Shown here one piece after another: positions 27,033 to 37,438 of a stretch of 64,000 nucleotides of DNA. Below the pieces are notes generated by a model. That model made no database searches and was not told the DNA's origin. It was given only the letters and a program-made list of their open reading frames with translations. The DNA is from Tolypothrix campylonemoides VB511288. Lineage in GTDB: Bacteria; Cyanobacteriota; Cyanobacteriia; Cyanobacteriales; Nostocaceae. The translations under genes were made by a program, and so were the position numbers. The DNA is taken from contig JXCB02000027.1 of the NCBI GenBank assembly GCA_000828075.3, forward strand, positions 1 to 64,000. Direction: 5' to 3'. Each line of letters opens with the position of its first letter. The stretch's first letter is position 1.

Positions 27033-27264
27033 AAACTGCCTCAAAAGTGGTTAGCAACAGACGAGGAGCTGTTTCAGGAAGCGGGAACTCTTCTAAATAA
27101 AGTTCTGTTGCTTCTTTCAAATGAGCAATGGCTTCTTCTATTGTTTCTCCCTGGCTTGCAGTTCCCACCTCTGGACATTGTGCTACGTAAACATCTTCTT
27201 CCCAATACACGATCGCTGTCAAAGTTCGAGTTTTCTTACCCTTAGCTTGTTGTAATGAACTCAT
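27025..27264 (-). CDS. hicB: HicB family antitoxin
   Basis: A 79-residue HicB-like antitoxin: TAIVYWEEDVYVAQCPEVGT, ASQGETIEEAIAHLKEAT and ELYLEEFPLPE form the partially degraded RNase H-like fold of this family. There is no C-terminal DNA-binding domain, as in the short HicB forms. Its stop overlaps the hicA start. Neutralises HicA; likely autoregulated with it, though no operator palindrome is evident. Confidence 0.9.
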   Translation of the reverse strand: MSSLQQAKGKKTRTLTAIVYWEEDVYVAQCPEVGTASQGETIEEAIAHLKEATELYLEEFPLPETAPRLLLTTFEAVCA

Positions 27265-27667
27265 AGAGCGTTTATCTTTCCACTTCCTATTTTGACTTTA
27301 ACTTCACCACAAGATTTCAATTGTCCGGAATTAACAACATCCGTCTTCAATTGCTTGCCAGGTTTTGGGTGATACCCGCACTGCTGCTTGTTTGCACTGA
27401 ATTATGAGCTAATTTGCATAGAGATAATTGTCAAGTTCTGCGCTTTCTTGTTGAGATAGAGATTATAGGTTCAGCACCTTCATGACATTAATGAGTTCAT
27501 AAATCAAACTTTGATTATTATAATTTTAGCTTTTAAATCAATACCAGTCTTATAGTAGTTTACATTTAGGTGCAATAGGATTTTTACCCCACCCCTAACC
27601 CCTCCCCGCAAGCGAGGAGGGGAAAAAATACTCCTCTCCACTACCCATAAACAAGGGGGTGAGGTTC
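27265..27667. other. Gap with interspersed repeat
   Basis: AT-rich upstream region of hicBA. At 27583-27665 is a repeat block CCCCTAACCCCTCCCCGC...GAGGAGGGG, related to that near 16550. It could act as a hairpin next to the ispH stop. No gene is seen. Confidence 0.5.
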
Positions 27668-28873
27668 TTATACCACTGCCGTCGCCTTCAATTGCAAAAT
27701 TTTGTCAATCACATCTTCCACCACCTTATCTGGCGTAGATGCACCAGAGGTAATTCCGACGACAATTTGCTCATCTGGTAACCAGTTTTCTGTGATTTTC
27801 AAATTGCCACTTAATTCCCGATGTTCAATCCGATTTTCTAACAAAATTCGCGCTTCACTATCGATATGATAAGAAGGAATTTCCCGCTCTACTGCAATCT
27901 GTTGCAATTGTGTGGTATTCGATGAATTAAACCCACCAATAACTATCATCAAATCTAGCTTTTGTTCGACTAACCCCAACATTGCATCTTGCCGTTCTTG
28001 GGTAGCATCACAAATTGTATTAAAGCTTTGGAAATGCTGATTCAACTCACTGGGACCATACTTTTTCATCATTGTCCGCTCAAAGAGTTTACCAATTTGC
28101 TCGGTTTCACTTTTAAGCATCGTGGTTTGGTTCGCAATGCCAACCCGTTCTAAATCTTTATCAGGGTCAAATCCCGCAGAACAAGCTTTACTAAATTTTG
28201 TTAAGAATTCCTCCCGGTTTCCTCCATTTAAAATGTAGTTAACAACATATTCTGCTTGCTCCATATTCAGCACAATCAGATATTTCCCTGCGAAGGAACT
28301 GGTAGCGACAGTTTCTTCGTGCTTATATTTGCCGTGAATAATTGATGTATAATCGACTTTTTTGTGTTTTTCAACAGTATTCCAAACCTTAGCAACCCAA
28401 GGGCAAGTTGTATCAACAATTTTGCAACCTTTTTCGTTAAGCAGCTGCATTTCTTGAACACTTGCCCCAAAAGCTGGTAGAATAACAACATCCCCAGAAT
28501 CGACAACAGAAAAGTCTTTTTTACCTGCTTCAACTGGGATAAATCCTACTTCCATTTCCTGCATCCGCTGATTGACAGAAGGATTGTGAATAATCTCATT
28601 CGTCATCCAAATGCGCTCAGTGGGGAAGTGCTTGCGAGTTTCATAAGCCATCGCCACAGCACGTTCTACACCCCAACAAAAGCCAAAAGCTTCTGCTAAC
28701 CGGATAGTAACATCTCCTCTTTGCAGAGTGTAGTTGTTATTGCGAATTTCCTGAATTAAATTGCTTTGATATTCAGATTGCAACTGAGTCGCGACTTCTG
28801 CTTGGTGACCAAATCCTTTACGATAATAATTTTCTGAATGTTGGAGCGAACGTTTAAAAGCTTTGGTATCCAT
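27668..28873 (-). CDS. ispH: 4-hydroxy-3-methylbut-2-enyl diphosphate reductase
   Basis: Last enzyme of the MEP isoprenoid pathway, forming IPP and DMAPP with a 4Fe-4S cluster. The three cluster cysteines lie in [22 protein letters not shown] and [11 protein letters not shown]. The 401-residue length with an N-terminal extension ([20 protein letters not shown]) is typical of cyanobacterial and plant forms, and decides the ATG at 28873 over the further upstream start at 28903. Late SGASTPD motif is present. Confidence 0.96.
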   Translation of the reverse strand: MDTKAFKRSLQHSENYYRKGFGHQAEVATQLQSEYQSNLIQEIRNNNYTLQRGDVTIRLAEAFGFCWGVERAVAMAYETRKHFPTERIWMTNEIIHNPSVNQRMQEMEVGFIPVEAGKKDFSVVDSGDVVILPAFGASVQEMQLLNEKGCKIVDTTCPWVAKVWNTVEKHKKVDYTSIIHGKYKHEETVATSSFAGKYLIVLNMEQAEYVVNYILNGGNREEFLTKFSKACSAGFDPDKDLERVGIANQTTMLKSETEQIGKLFERTMMKKYGPSELNQHFQSFNTICDATQERQDAMLGLVEQKLDLMIVIGGFNSSNTTQLQQIAVEREIPSYHIDSEARILLENRIEHRELSGNLKITENWLPDEQIVVGITSGASTPDKVVEDVIDKILQLKATAVV

Positions 28874-28934
28874 TCTTTTTTCTCTTAAATTGCCATTTAT
28901 CATTTTCTCGCGCTTTACGCTTAAGACGCTAAGA

Positions 28935-28995
28935 ATTTCTTTGCGACGCCAGTCGCCTACGGAGGAAACCCTCCTGCAGCGCTGGCTCTCCTTTG
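28935..28995. repeat. GC-rich hairpin repeat (same family as 23096 and 59246)
   Basis: Contains GCGACGCCAGTCGCCTACGG then AGGAAACCCTCCTGCAGCGCTGGCTC in two parts, nearly the same as at 23093 and 59243. The arms fold into a long bulged hairpin with a GGAGG/CCTCC core. It lies between two genes and covers no coding sequence. Confidence 0.7.
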
Positions 28996-29002
28996 GGGGA
29001 AA

Positions 29003-29848
29003 TTATTTTTTTTGCGCTTCCAGTTCAATTTGGCTATATAATTGCAAGGCAGAACTCCAAACTAAATAACCTTGTGAATTGAGATGTAACCCATCTGTAG
29101 TCAGTTCGAGGCGGAGGTTCGTTTGGTTGTTAGCAAACAATGGATGCAAGTTCAAATATTTCACACCTTCTTTTTGAGCTATAGCTTGCAGTTGCTGGTT
29201 CAAGGAGCGAATGCGACCGTTGGAAATCGCCAAAAGTTTTTCTCGCTTTTCCCAAGTTGTCTCTTCTCCTCCATGCGGTAAAATGGACTGCACAACAATT
29301 TGCGTCTTCGGATGAACTTTTTTGAGATAACGTATAATTTGCAACTGATTGTCTAAAATTATTTTATCGCTTACGCCCCGAATTAAGTCATTAATCCCAA
29401 TCATCACAAAAATTGTTTCTGGTTGGGTGGAGTTGAATAATTTTAATCTTTTTAATAATCCTGTACTGGTTTCCCCAGAGATTCCTTGATTTAACCAATT
29501 TCTGTTTTGGGGTAATAACTCAGAAGGAAACCACAAACTCAAAGAATCTCCTAGTAGTATGGTTAAATGCTGAGGACGCTTAACGGCGGCTACTTTGGCT
29601 TCTTGTTTAAGGATGTCTACCCATTGCTGATAATTCAGTTTGTGACGCCGACCTAACTTAGGTGTAACAGCTTGGGGTTGAGTGTCTCGATTGACTTGTG
29701 TGGGGGAAGTGATTGTTCCCAAAAAAGTAGTCGCTCTCTGCTGTCGATAAATAAGCAGGGCGACCGTCAACATGAGAACAATGTTGGTTAGTACAGAGAA
29801 AAATGCCCAGGTTGGAAAGGTTTTTGCAGGAGTAGACACGAGTAGCAA
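29003..29848 (-). CDS. SGNH/GDSL hydrolase with N-terminal membrane anchor
   Basis: A 281-residue esterase-like protein. SGNH blocks are complete: LLGDSLSLWF (catalytic Ser), NQGISGETS (Gly), FVMIGINDLIRG (Asn) and TDGLHLNSQGY (Asp and His). The N-terminal helix WAFFSVLTNIVLMLTVALLIY anchors it to a membrane with the catalytic domain outside. Likely lipase/acylhydrolase, substrate unknown. The start is uncertain: TTG at 29848 is listed, and a GTG three codons later is better placed after GGTAAG. Confidence 0.85.
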   Translation of the reverse strand: MLLVSTPAKTFPTWAFFSVLTNIVLMLTVALLIYRQQRATTFLGTITSPTQVNRDTQPQAVTPKLGRRHKLNYQQWVDILKQEAKVAAVKRPQHLTILLGDSLSLWFPSELLPQNRNWLNQGISGETSTGLLKRLKLFNSTQPETIFVMIGINDLIRGVSDKIILDNQLQIIRYLKKVHPKTQIVVQSILPHGGEETTWEKREKLLAISNGRIRSLNQQLQAIAQKEGVKYLNLHPLFANNQTNLRLELTTDGLHLNSQGYLVWSSALQLYSQIELEAQKK

Positions 29849-29897
29849 GACTTACCAAATCTTTGACTCAGATTTTAGACGTATATGCCAATAAATC

Positions 29898-31307
29898 TTA
29901 GTGCTTGTTACTGAAATTGATGCGCTCTCCAAACTCCTCGTTGTAACCTTCTTCACCGTGTTCGTTGATATCCAAGCCTTGCAATTCCGCTTCTTCCTTA
30001 ACCCGCAGACCAACTGTGGCATCTAGAATTTTCAAAATGATGAAGGTACCCACGCCACCGATGATATAGGCAACAACAGTTGCTAAGATTTGTGTAACCA
30101 ATAAACCGGGATTGCCATACAACAAGCCATTTTTCCCTGCTGAGTTGACTGCGGTGGTAGCAAAGATGCCTGTGAGAATTGCTCCTACTGTACCGCCTAC
30201 GCCATGCACGGGATATGTATCTAGGGCATCATCAATTTGCAGTTTGTGCTTGAAGCTAATAGCATAAAAGCAAACAACAGCGGTAATGCTACCAATCAAG
30301 ATTGCTGCCACTGGTGTGACAAATCCTGCGGCTGGAGTGATGCCTACTAAGCCTGCAACTGCTCCTGTGGCTGCTCCGACTGCTGTTGGTTTACCACGCA
30401 ACACTTTTTCTAAAATCAGCCAGGTTAAAGCCCCCGCCGCCGCACTTGTATTTGTGGCAACAAAAGCGGCTGTTGCCAACGGACCAGAAGCCAAAGCACT
30501 GCCAGCGTTGAAGCCGAACCAGCCAAACCACAGCAAGCCTGCTCCCAGCAAAATGAAGGGAACGTTGTGAGGAGGGCTGAGGCGCTCAGGATAAGTTTTG
30601 CGAGGTTTGAGGACGATCGCTGCTACTAAAGCAGAAACCCCAGAACTGATGTGGACGACTGTACCGCCAGCAAAGTCGAGGGCACCCCAGCCACCGTACA
30701 AGCCCAACAATCCACCTTTAGCCCAAACCATGTGTGCCAGGGGGCTGTAAATAAACGTTGACCACAGCAGTACAAATAAAGAGTAGGCGGTGAAGTTCAT
30801 CCGCTCTGCGATCGCCCCTGAAATCAGTGCTGGGGTGATAATGGCAAACATGGCTTGGTAAATCATGAATGCCTGATGCGGAATTGTTGGAGCGTAGGAA
30901 ACGATATCAGCGGGATTCGACCCTTTGAGATAATCACTTAGCTCGTATCCCACACCATTCAAACCAAACCATTGCAACCCACCGATGATGGCGTTACCTG
31001 GAGCAAAGGCGAGGCTATAGCCCCAGAGAATCCAGGTCACTCCTACAATTGCCATGAGTACAAAGCTCATCATCAGGGTGTTGAGGATGTTGCGCGATCG
31101 CACAAATCCACCATAGAAAAACGCCAGTCCGGGCGTCATCAGCAGCACCAAAGCCGCTGATATCAGCATAAACGCTGTATCAGCAGCCGTTTGAGCATTA
31201 GAAATCGCTGCGTTGACATCATTGGGTGCAGCAAAAGCATTACCCATGAGCGATCCACCCAAAAACAGTAGGGCGCTAGCCCCGATGATCAATACTTTTT
31301 TCAACAC
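29898..31307 (-). CDS. amt: Ammonium transporter
   Basis: Amt/Mep/Rh family ammonium channel, 469 residues, with a signal-like first helix and 11 further membrane segments. Seen: AAPNDVNAAISNAQTAADTA start of the mature protein, PGLAFFYGGFVR, GNAIIGGLQW, VHISSGVSALVAA (pore His) and DALDTYPVHGVGGTVGAI (second pore His, split: DALDTYPVHGVGG). The GTG start has AAGGA six bases upstream. A perfect NtcA-type site lies 72 bases before the start. It is tandem with a second amt gene. Confidence 0.96.
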   Translation of the reverse strand: MLKKVLIIGASALLFLGGSLMGNAFAAPNDVNAAISNAQTAADTAFMLISAALVLLMTPGLAFFYGGFVRSRNILNTLMMSFVLMAIVGVTWILWGYSLAFAPGNAIIGGLQWFGLNGVGYELSDYLKGSNPADIVSYAPTIPHQAFMIYQAMFAIITPALISGAIAERMNFTAYSLFVLLWSTFIYSPLAHMVWAKGGLLGLYGGWGALDFAGGTVVHISSGVSALVAAIVLKPRKTYPERLSPPHNVPFILLGAGLLWFGWFGFNAGSALASGPLATAAFVATNTSAAAGALTWLILEKVLRGKPTAVGAATGAVAGLVGITPAAGFVTPVAAILIGSITAVVCFYAISFKHKLQIDDALDTYPVHGVGGTVGAILTGIFATTAVNSAGKNGLLYGNPGLLVTQILATVVAYIIGGVGTFIILKILDATVGLRVKEEAELQGLDINEHGEEGYNEEFGERINFSNKH

Positions 31308-31378
31308 TTTTTGTCCTTTCGCACCAACAGTTTTGTGTTAGGTAAATAGATTTGAGCATTGTATGATACTTTGATTCC

Positions 31379-31392
31379 GTATGAAATGTTAC
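31379..31392 (-). promoter_or_regulatory. NtcA-type binding site upstream of amt
   Basis: GTATGAAATGTTAC, a perfect GTA-N8-TAC palindrome, 72 bases before the start codon. NtcA is the cyanobacterial nitrogen regulator that activates amt genes from sites centred near -41. A TACAAT-like -10 lies 15 bases downstream on the minus strand, closer than the usual ~22, so the exact start site is uncertain. Confidence 0.65.
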
Positions 31393-31513
31393 GAAACTTT
31401 GACTTACGGAAAAGTTTAATAAAAATCTACTGCTTATTACACTTGTAATTTATTGAAATTTGTGCGTAATTATTATCTTTTCATTTATTTTGTTGTAGCA
31501 GTAGAAAATTTAA

Positions 31514-31549
31514 ACCCGCCCTCCTATAAAACAGACAAAGAGGGCGGGT
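31514..31549 (-). terminator. Terminator of the upstream amt gene
   Basis: ACCCGCCCTC (31514-31523) and GAGGGCGGGT (31540-31549) are perfect 10-base arms, about 55 bases past the stop of the second amt gene in its direction of transcription. On the minus strand the stem is followed by TTAAATTTT. Confidence 0.75.
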
Positions 31550-31603
31550 ATATTGCTAATCAGTTAAGAAATCAAACAATCTAGAACTTATAAAGCCTAG
31601 AAA

Positions 31604-33211
31604 CTATAAAGTTGTCGGTAAATCTCCCCTGCGGGAAACTCCAGCACCGTGGATACCTGTTTCGGAAAATCCACTTGCACCAGCCTCTTTAACAAATCCG
31701 CTGTATGCTTCCATACCGTGTTCGCCGATATCCAAGCCTTCAATTTCCTCTTCTCTACTGACTCTGATACCTAAAGTTGCCTTGAGTACTAACCAAAAGA
31801 TGGTGCTGAGGAGGACGGTTATACCGCCGACTGAGACAACGCCAAGCAACTGAATAAAGAATTGTCCCAAACCACCACCTGCAAATAAACCCTTTGCAGG
31901 ACCAAGACCTTGAGTATACCAAGGGAATGATGCCACACCAGGACCGACAGCAAACAGACCAACTGCTAGAGTCCCCCAAATACCACATACCAGGTGAACC
32001 GAGGTAGCTCCCACTGGGTCATCAATACGGAGTCTGTCAAAGAAGGTGACAGCGAAAACTACTAAAATTCCAGCTACTAAACCAATGATGAAAGCACTGT
32101 TGAGAGTGACGAAAGCACAACTTGCTGTGATGCCAACCAAGCCAGCCAAAATACCATTGATAATCATGGAAAGGTCTGGCTTACCCAGATACAACCAAGC
32201 TGTGATGGTAGCAGCAATACCACCAACAGAACCCGCCAAGTTGGTAGTCAAGGCAATGTGAGTAATCGCATTCCCATCAGCAGCCATGACCGAACCAGGG
32301 TTGAAACCAAACCAACCTAACCACAGAATCAGACACCCCAAGGTGGCAATGCTCATGTTGTGCCCAGGCAGGGCAACGACTTGCCCGTCTTGATATCTGC
32401 CAATGCGCGGTCCCAGGAATGCTGCTCCCATCAAAGCTGCCCAGCCACCTACAGAGTGAATGACTGTAGAACCAGCAAAATCAAAAAAACCTCTCTTGTA
32501 AAGCCAACCACCGCCCCAAATCCAGTGTCCGGTAATTGCGTAAGAAATACCTACAAGTAAGAGACTGAAGATTAAGAAGTCAACAAACTTAATCCGTTCA
32601 GCAACCGCGCCAGAAACAATCGTTGCTGCTGTTCCGGCAAACACGAGCTGGAACAAGAACTTTGCTGCTAGAGGGACACCAGTCCAATTGAGAGAGCTAA
32701 ATACACCTTTATAAGCTTCTCCTGTGGCGGGGCTGTTATCTGCGCCTTGCAGGAAGAAGCCATTCAAGCCAATGAAGTCATTGCCATCGCCAAACATCAA
32801 GCCAAAACCAATCGCCCAAAAAGCGACGGTGGCCAGAGCAAACACAATCAAGTTTTTCGCAAGAACGTTGACAGCGTTTTTCTGGCGACAGAAGCCAGTT
32901 TCTAACATACAAAAACCGGCGTTCATGAAGAACACCAAAAAGGCGGCGATCGCTACCCAAAGAGTGTCAATTGCAACTTTGAGTTCCGCTGTGGTTGGTG
33001 CTGCTGGAGCAGGGGTTTGGGCAACTGCTGTATAACTCCATGCCAGCACAATCAGACAAGCTAGGGGGATGCAAGCTTGCCAGCTAGGAGACAACTGCTT
33101 AATGGCTCCATTCAATCTCTTGACACTTGATATATATTGTGCTGGTCGCTGCCTATTTTTTCTTCTGGATTTGTTTTTGTTTGTGATTTTTATCATCATC
33201 CGCTCAAGCAT
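31604..33211 (-). CDS. amt: Ammonium transporter (long form)
   Basis: Amt family channel, 535 residues from the ATG at 33211 (other ATGs at 33199 and 33196 are possible). It has an unusually long basic N-terminus, then a signal-type helix ([20 protein letters not shown]) and a [13 protein letters not shown] linker. Channel features: [30 protein letters not shown] (pore His) and [16 protein letters not shown] (second pore His). The late [16 protein letters not shown] tail is typical of PII-regulated Amt. It is in tandem with the shorter amt gene. Confidence 0.95.
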   Translation of the reverse strand: MLERMMIKITNKNKSRRKNRQRPAQYISSVKRLNGAIKQLSPSWQACIPLACLIVLAWSYTAVAQTPAPAAPTTAELKVAIDTLWVAIAAFLVFFMNAGFCMLETGFCRQKNAVNVLAKNLIVFALATVAFWAIGFGLMFGDGNDFIGLNGFFLQGADNSPATGEAYKGVFSSLNWTGVPLAAKFLFQLVFAGTAATIVSGAVAERIKFVDFLIFSLLLVGISYAITGHWIWGGGWLYKRGFFDFAGSTVIHSVGGWAALMGAAFLGPRIGRYQDGQVVALPGHNMSIATLGCLILWLGWFGFNPGSVMAADGNAITHIALTTNLAGSVGGIAATITAWLYLGKPDLSMIINGILAGLVGITASCAFVTLNSAFIIGLVAGILVVFAVTFFDRLRIDDPVGATSVHLVCGIWGTLAVGLFAVGPGVASFPWYTQGLGPAKGLFAGGGLGQFFIQLLGVVSVGGITVLLSTIFWLVLKATLGIRVSREEEIEGLDIGEHGMEAYSGFVKEAGASGFSETGIHGAGVSRRGDLPTTL

Positions 33212-33241
33212 CCTGATTTGGAAAAACACGTTGAGTATCAA

Positions 33242-34061
33242 CAGCTAAAACCAAAGCTAAAAAAAGCTGTTTTTGATATTTGCCATTTAGGTTAGCTGTC
33301 TGTTTAAACTCACTGATTTTCATTACCAGTAAGTGGTTGTTTGAACAGGATATCAAATAACCTGTTCAGCAGTGGCTAATGCTACTTGTGTAGCTATTAA
33401 GAATATTCTTAAAAAACTATTATGTAGTTTACAAAGTAGTCAAGTCTACTTAATTAACTCTTTAGGCATTATCTTTGACAAGATTAAATACCCAAATGAG
33501 TGAACTCATCATAACAAGATAGTCCTTAGATGACTAGTCATTTCCACACAAGTCTTGGAAAAGAGCATAATCGCTGTTTTTAGGGAAAAATCAAAAGTTA
33601 ACCAGCAAATAAGACAGCTTTTATCTTGTTTTCTATTACGTTCTTCTTTTTACCTTCTGTTATTTGTTTCTACGTGCTGAATACAAATGCTTTGTACTGA
33701 ACCTTTCTGAGTCTTCAAGCGTATGACAAACCACCTATAAACATTGCTTCAAGATCATAAAACATAAAAAAAAGTCAATCTAAATGATGAAAATTGTGAC
33801 ACTCAAAATCTGTAGTTTTTAATACAGTTTTTTTCTAAAATTTCAAATTAAGTACTCGCGTTAGATTCTTGCTATCTTTTAACAAGAATCTAGAGCCGTT
33901 AGATTTTATTATTAAATTTTTATAAAAATTATTAATAAGCTGTTATTTATGGATAACTTGATGTGAAGAACGCAGCTTTAAACATTAGCTCACGCACTAC
34001 TAATGCTCATGCCTATAGCAAGAAAACACTAATATAAAATTATACAAACTAGTAAATATTT
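33242..34061. other. 820-bp AT-rich region upstream of amt
   Basis: Very AT rich, no gene seen. Holds a NtcA-type site (33436-33449) and a perfect 10-base inverted repeat TAGATTCTTG/CAAGAATCTA (33862-33892). Serves as promoter region of the long amt gene and as 3' region of purE. Confidence 0.6.
33436..33449 (-). promoter_or_regulatory. NtcA-type binding site upstream of the long amt gene
   Basis: GTAGTCAAGTCTAC, a perfect GTA-N8-TAC with further dyad symmetry (GTAG...CTAC), about 225 bases before the start codon. Supports nitrogen control of this gene as well. The -10 element was not located with confidence. Confidence 0.6.
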
Positions 34062-34598
34062 TTATTTAGATTCTTCTGGTGATTGCATTTGCCTTAAATA
34101 TTGCTCGTAGCCAAGTTGTTCTAGTTTTGCTTGCTTTGCCATGACGGATTCTGACAAATTTTGGCGATACTGCTGCACCTTCTCTAGTAATTCGCTTTGC
34201 TGGGTTGCGAGAATTTGTACCGCCAAAAGTCCAGCATTTTTAGCATTACCTATAGCAACAGTCGCCACTGGTATACCAGCAGGCATCTGTACTATTGAAT
34301 ACAATGAATCAACTCCTTGTAAGTGACGGCTGGGAACAGGAACACCGATAACAGGAAGTGGGGTTAAAGATGCTACCATTCCTGGAAGATGAGCCGCGCC
34401 ACCCGCACCAGCAATAATCACCTTAATACCACGCGTGTGAGCAGACTTGGCATATTCCACCATGCGTTCTGGAGTACGATGGGCGCTGATAATTGCTACC
34501 TGTGTAGCAACACCAAATTCTTCACAAACTGCGATCGCGCCTTGCATAGTTGGCAAATCCGAATCGCTGCCCATAATGATACCGACAAGGGGAGTCAT
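34062..34598 (-). CDS. purE: N5-carboxyaminoimidazole ribonucleotide mutase
   Basis: PurE interconverts N5-CAIR and CAIR in purine synthesis. The 178-residue protein has the class I signatures [23 protein letters not shown] (catalytic His), [20 protein letters not shown] and GVPVPS. ATG 34598 is the family start; the TTG-initiated two-codon extension is not needed. It ends with a short charged C-terminal tail. Confidence 0.96.
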   Translation of the reverse strand: MTPLVGIIMGSDSDLPTMQGAIAVCEEFGVATQVAIISAHRTPERMVEYAKSAHTRGIKVIIAGAGGAAHLPGMVASLTPLPVIGVPVPSRHLQGVDSLYSIVQMPAGIPVATVAIGNAKNAGLLAVQILATQQSELLEKVQQYRQNLSESVMAKQAKLEQLGYEQYLRQMQSPEESK

Positions 34599-34619
34599 AA
34601 GCAATTTAAATTTGGGACT

Positions 34620-34760
34620 GGGTACTGGGGACTAGCGACAGTTATCAGTTACCAGTTACCAGTTACCAGTTTTCAGTTATCAGTTACCAGTTTTTTGGTC
34701 ACTGTTGACTGTTGACTGTTGACTGTTGACTATCCCTAATCCCCAATCCCCTTTACTTTA
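34620..34760. repeat. Short tandem repeats upstream of purE
   Basis: Arrays of CAGTTACCAGTTACCAGTT and, at about 34697-34732, TGTTGACTGTTGACTGTTG. These low-complexity repeats are common in intergenic DNA of filamentous cyanobacteria. They separate purE and nagA, which are divergent; no gene lies here. Confidence 0.7.
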
Positions 34761-34900
34761 GTGGTGGAACCGTTCGCTGATGTAGATAATCATCTCATTT
34801 AGAGGTATGTAGTGGTGACATCCGGGATTGGGATTTTTGATTTATCACTGCCTATTGCCTCTAAAATCAGGTCATATTGAACTATCTTCTTGCTGACGTA

Positions 34901-36142
34901 ATGACCGAAGCAACACAAAGCCTGATTGGTACTCCTGTAGACATTATCAACGCTCGAGTACTCGGTAGCACAGATTTGCAGATGCTCTCAGTTAACCCAC
35001 AGGGCATAGTTGAGCAAATCCTACCAATGTCTAAAGTCCTCAAGCGCGTTCCACCAATTGATTTGCAAGTGTTGGATGTTGCTGGTGACTGGATTTCTTT
35101 AGGCGGTGTGGATTTGCAGATTAACGGCGCGTTAGGGTTGGCATTTCCTGACTTATCAGCAGAAAATTCTCACCACTTGGTAAAGATCTGTGAATTTTTG
35201 TGGGATGTGGGAGTGGACGCTTTTTTACCTACCCTGGTGACAACTTCGGTAGACAATATTCAGCGATCGCTTGCTGTGATCTCTGATTTTATGAAGCTTA
35301 CCTCCAACCCCTCTTTGTATGGGGAGGGTAGTGCCAAAATTTTAGGAGTGCATTTAGAAGGACCATTTTTGAATCCTCAAAAGCGTGGCGCACATCCAGC
35401 AGAGTACCTGCTAACTCTTACTTTGGAGGAAGTAAAGCGGGTTTTGGGTAGTTACGCCCCTATTGTGAAAGTCATGACTTTAGCACCGGAGTTAGATCCA
35501 ACTGGTGAAGTCATCACCTATTTGCGTTCTTTGGGTATTACTGTGAGTTTAGGACATTCCCAAGCCACAGCAACAGAAGCGGAACGTGCTTTTGAACAAG
35601 GTGCAACAATGGTGACTCATGCTTTTAATGCTATGCCAGCATTACACCACCGCGAACCAGGATTGTTGGGGGCAGCAATTGTTCATCCTCATGTTATGTG
35701 TGGTTTTATTGCTGATGGTCAGCACGTTTCACCAACAATGCTACAAATTTTACTACGTGCCAGCAGTGATCCCTTTTCTCAAGAAGATCAAGGGGAGATA
35801 TACAAACAAAAACTTTTCCTTGTCAGTGATGCGCTTGCACCTCTGGGATTGCCCGATGGGGTGTATCCTTGGGATAATCGGCAAATTGAAGTAAACAATG
35901 GAACGGCTCGACTCCCGGATGGAACTTTATCGGGGACGACTTTACCTTTATTGGTAGGTGTGCAAAATTTAGTGAAGTGGGGAATATGTGATGTAGAAAG
36001 GGCGATCGCGCTTTCTACCATTGCACCACGAAAAGCGATCGCCGCCTCAGCAATTCTCTCTGGTGCTTGTGCTAGTCAGTTATTGCGTTGGCATTTAGAT
36101 GAGTCTACACAAAAACTCTTATGGCGGCGGTTGTTGTCTTAA
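34901..36142 (+). CDS. nagA: N-acetylglucosamine-6-phosphate deacetylase
   Basis: Amidohydrolase that removes the acetyl group from GlcNAc-6-P in amino-sugar recycling. Metal and substrate motifs are visible: GGVDLQINGA, GVHLEGPFLNPQKRGAHP, VSLGHSQAT, MVTHAFNAMPALHHREPG, CGFIADGQHV and LVSDALAP. The start at ATG 34901 gives 413 residues; the frame is open with a TTG to 34877. The C-terminus LLSGACASQLLRWHLD is typical of cyanobacterial forms. Confidence 0.9.
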   Translation: MTEATQSLIGTPVDIINARVLGSTDLQMLSVNPQGIVEQILPMSKVLKRVPPIDLQVLDVAGDWISLGGVDLQINGALGLAFPDLSAENSHHLVKICEFLWDVGVDAFLPTLVTTSVDNIQRSLAVISDFMKLTSNPSLYGEGSAKILGVHLEGPFLNPQKRGAHPAEYLLTLTLEEVKRVLGSYAPIVKVMTLAPELDPTGEVITYLRSLGITVSLGHSQATATEAERAFEQGATMVTHAFNAMPALHHREPGLLGAAIVHPHVMCGFIADGQHVSPTMLQILLRASSDPFSQEDQGEIYKQKLFLVSDALAPLGLPDGVYPWDNRQIEVNNGTARLPDGTLSGTTLPLLVGVQNLVKWGICDVERAIALSTIAPRKAIAASAILSGACASQLLRWHLDESTQKLLWRRLLS

Positions 36143-36145
36143 TAT

Positions 36146-36195
36146 TTCGCGCCAAGACGCACAACTAAGCAAAGATATTCTTAGTGGTTCGCACA
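36146..36195. repeat. Half of a TTTCGCGCCAAGACGCA repeat
   Basis: TTTCGCGCCAAGACGCA with AAGATATTCTTAG follows the nagA stop. The same opening is seen at 59200. This is a truncated relative of that repeat family. Confidence 0.5.
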
Positions 36196-36237
36196 CATGG
36201 TACTTTGAAGCATTGGAATGGTTAGATATTGAGTTTC

Positions 36238-36921
36238 ATGAACGCAGCCGACGATAAAACAATAGTTAAAGAATATTTCAATTCCACAGGCTTTGACCGT
36301 TGGAGACGTATCTACGGTGATGGCGAAGTCAACAAAGTCCAGCTAGACATCCGCAATGGACATCAACAAACAGTTGATAAGGTACTGGGCTGGCTGAAAG
36401 CTGATAACAATTTAGCAAGTCTATCTATCTGCGATGCTGGGTGTGGTGTGGGTAGTCTCAGCATACCCCTTGCGGAAGCTGGAGCAAAGGTCTACGCCAG
36501 CGATATTTCTGAAAAAATGGTAGAGGAAGCCAAAGAAAGAACCATGAGCATCTTGGGAACCGAAAATCCCACATTTGCTGTGCAGGATTTAGAAACGTTA
36601 AGCGGTAGCTATCATACAGTGGTTTGCTTGGACGTTCTCATCCACTATCCTCAAGAAAAAGCAGATGAGATGATTTCTCATTTGTGTTCTTTAGCACAGT
36701 CACGGCTGATTCTCAGTTTTGCACCGAAAACCTTTGCCTTAAGTTTGTTAAAGAAAATAGGTAGTTTCTTTCCAGGTGCGAGTAAAGCGACTCGCGCTTA
36801 TTTACACCGTGAAGCTGATGTGGTGAAAATTTTGGCAAGTAATGGCTTTACTGTGCAACGCCAGTCCATGACTCGCACGCGCTTCTATTTCTCTCGCTTA
36901 TTGGAAGCAACACGCCAGTAA
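36238..36921 (+). CDS. chlM: Magnesium-protoporphyrin IX methyltransferase
   Basis: SAM-dependent enzyme that methylates Mg-protoporphyrin IX, second committed step of chlorophyll synthesis, at the thylakoid or cytoplasmic membrane. Seen: VKEYFNSTGFDRWRRIYGDG at the N-terminus, SAM-binding ICDAGCGVGSLSIPLAEAGA (about 61-80), VVCLDVLIHYPQEKA and RTRFYFSRLLEA at the end, all typical of ChlM. ATG 36238 is preferred to the TTG at 36229. Confidence 0.95.
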   Translation: MNAADDKTIVKEYFNSTGFDRWRRIYGDGEVNKVQLDIRNGHQQTVDKVLGWLKADNNLASLSICDAGCGVGSLSIPLAEAGAKVYASDISEKMVEEAKERTMSILGTENPTFAVQDLETLSGSYHTVVCLDVLIHYPQEKADEMISHLCSLAQSRLILSFAPKTFALSLLKKIGSFFPGASKATRAYLHREADVVKILASNGFTVQRQSMTRTRFYFSRLLEATRQ

Positions 36922-37051
36922 CTGAAAATCGCAGCAAGATAAGTAATATCTTTTGCTGCGATTATCCGGACATAATATTAATGGGTTGCACCAACAACAT
37001 CGAAAAAGCAAAATCGAAAACTTAGAATTTGCTTGTTAATTCGTAACAATA

Positions 37052-37438
37052 ATGAACAACATTGAAGTCATTCAAGAACTTTATCGGGCATTTCGTGAAA
37101 AGGACTACGACGCCTTCCTACGTATTAGCACAGAAGATCTCGAATGGGTTCAAAACGAAGGGTTTCCAAGTGGTGCTACGCACAAAGGTGCTTCCGAAGT
37201 CATTGAGAGGGTTTTCAAAGCGAACAACAATAACTGGGAAGGCTTTGCCTACGAGATCAAAGAAATCCTTGATGCAGGCAGTTCGGTAATCGTTATTGGC
37301 ACGTACACTGGACGTCATCGCCTTTCCAGCAAGTCCATGCGTGCTGCCGCCGCCCACGTCTACGATCTTCGTAACGGAAAAGTCTGTCGCTTCCGTATGT
37401 TCGCGGACACAAAAACAATCTGGGACGCAATGTCTTGA
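37052..37438 (+). CDS. NTF2-like/SnoaL-type protein
   Basis: A 128-residue single-domain protein of the SnoaL/ketosteroid-isomerase-like NTF2 fold: VIQELYRAFREKDYDAFLRI (first helices), WVQNEGFPSGATHKGASEVI, then sheets VIVIGTYTGRH and AHVYDLRNGKVCRFRMFADT. Members are isomerases, lyases or ligand-binding proteins; no catalytic assignment is possible here. ATG at 37052, with a clean spacer. Confidence 0.85.
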   Translation: MNNIEVIQELYRAFREKDYDAFLRISTEDLEWVQNEGFPSGATHKGASEVIERVFKANNNNWEGFAYEIKEILDAGSSVIVIGTYTGRHRLSSKSMRAAAAHVYDLRNGKVCRFRMFADTKTIWDAMS

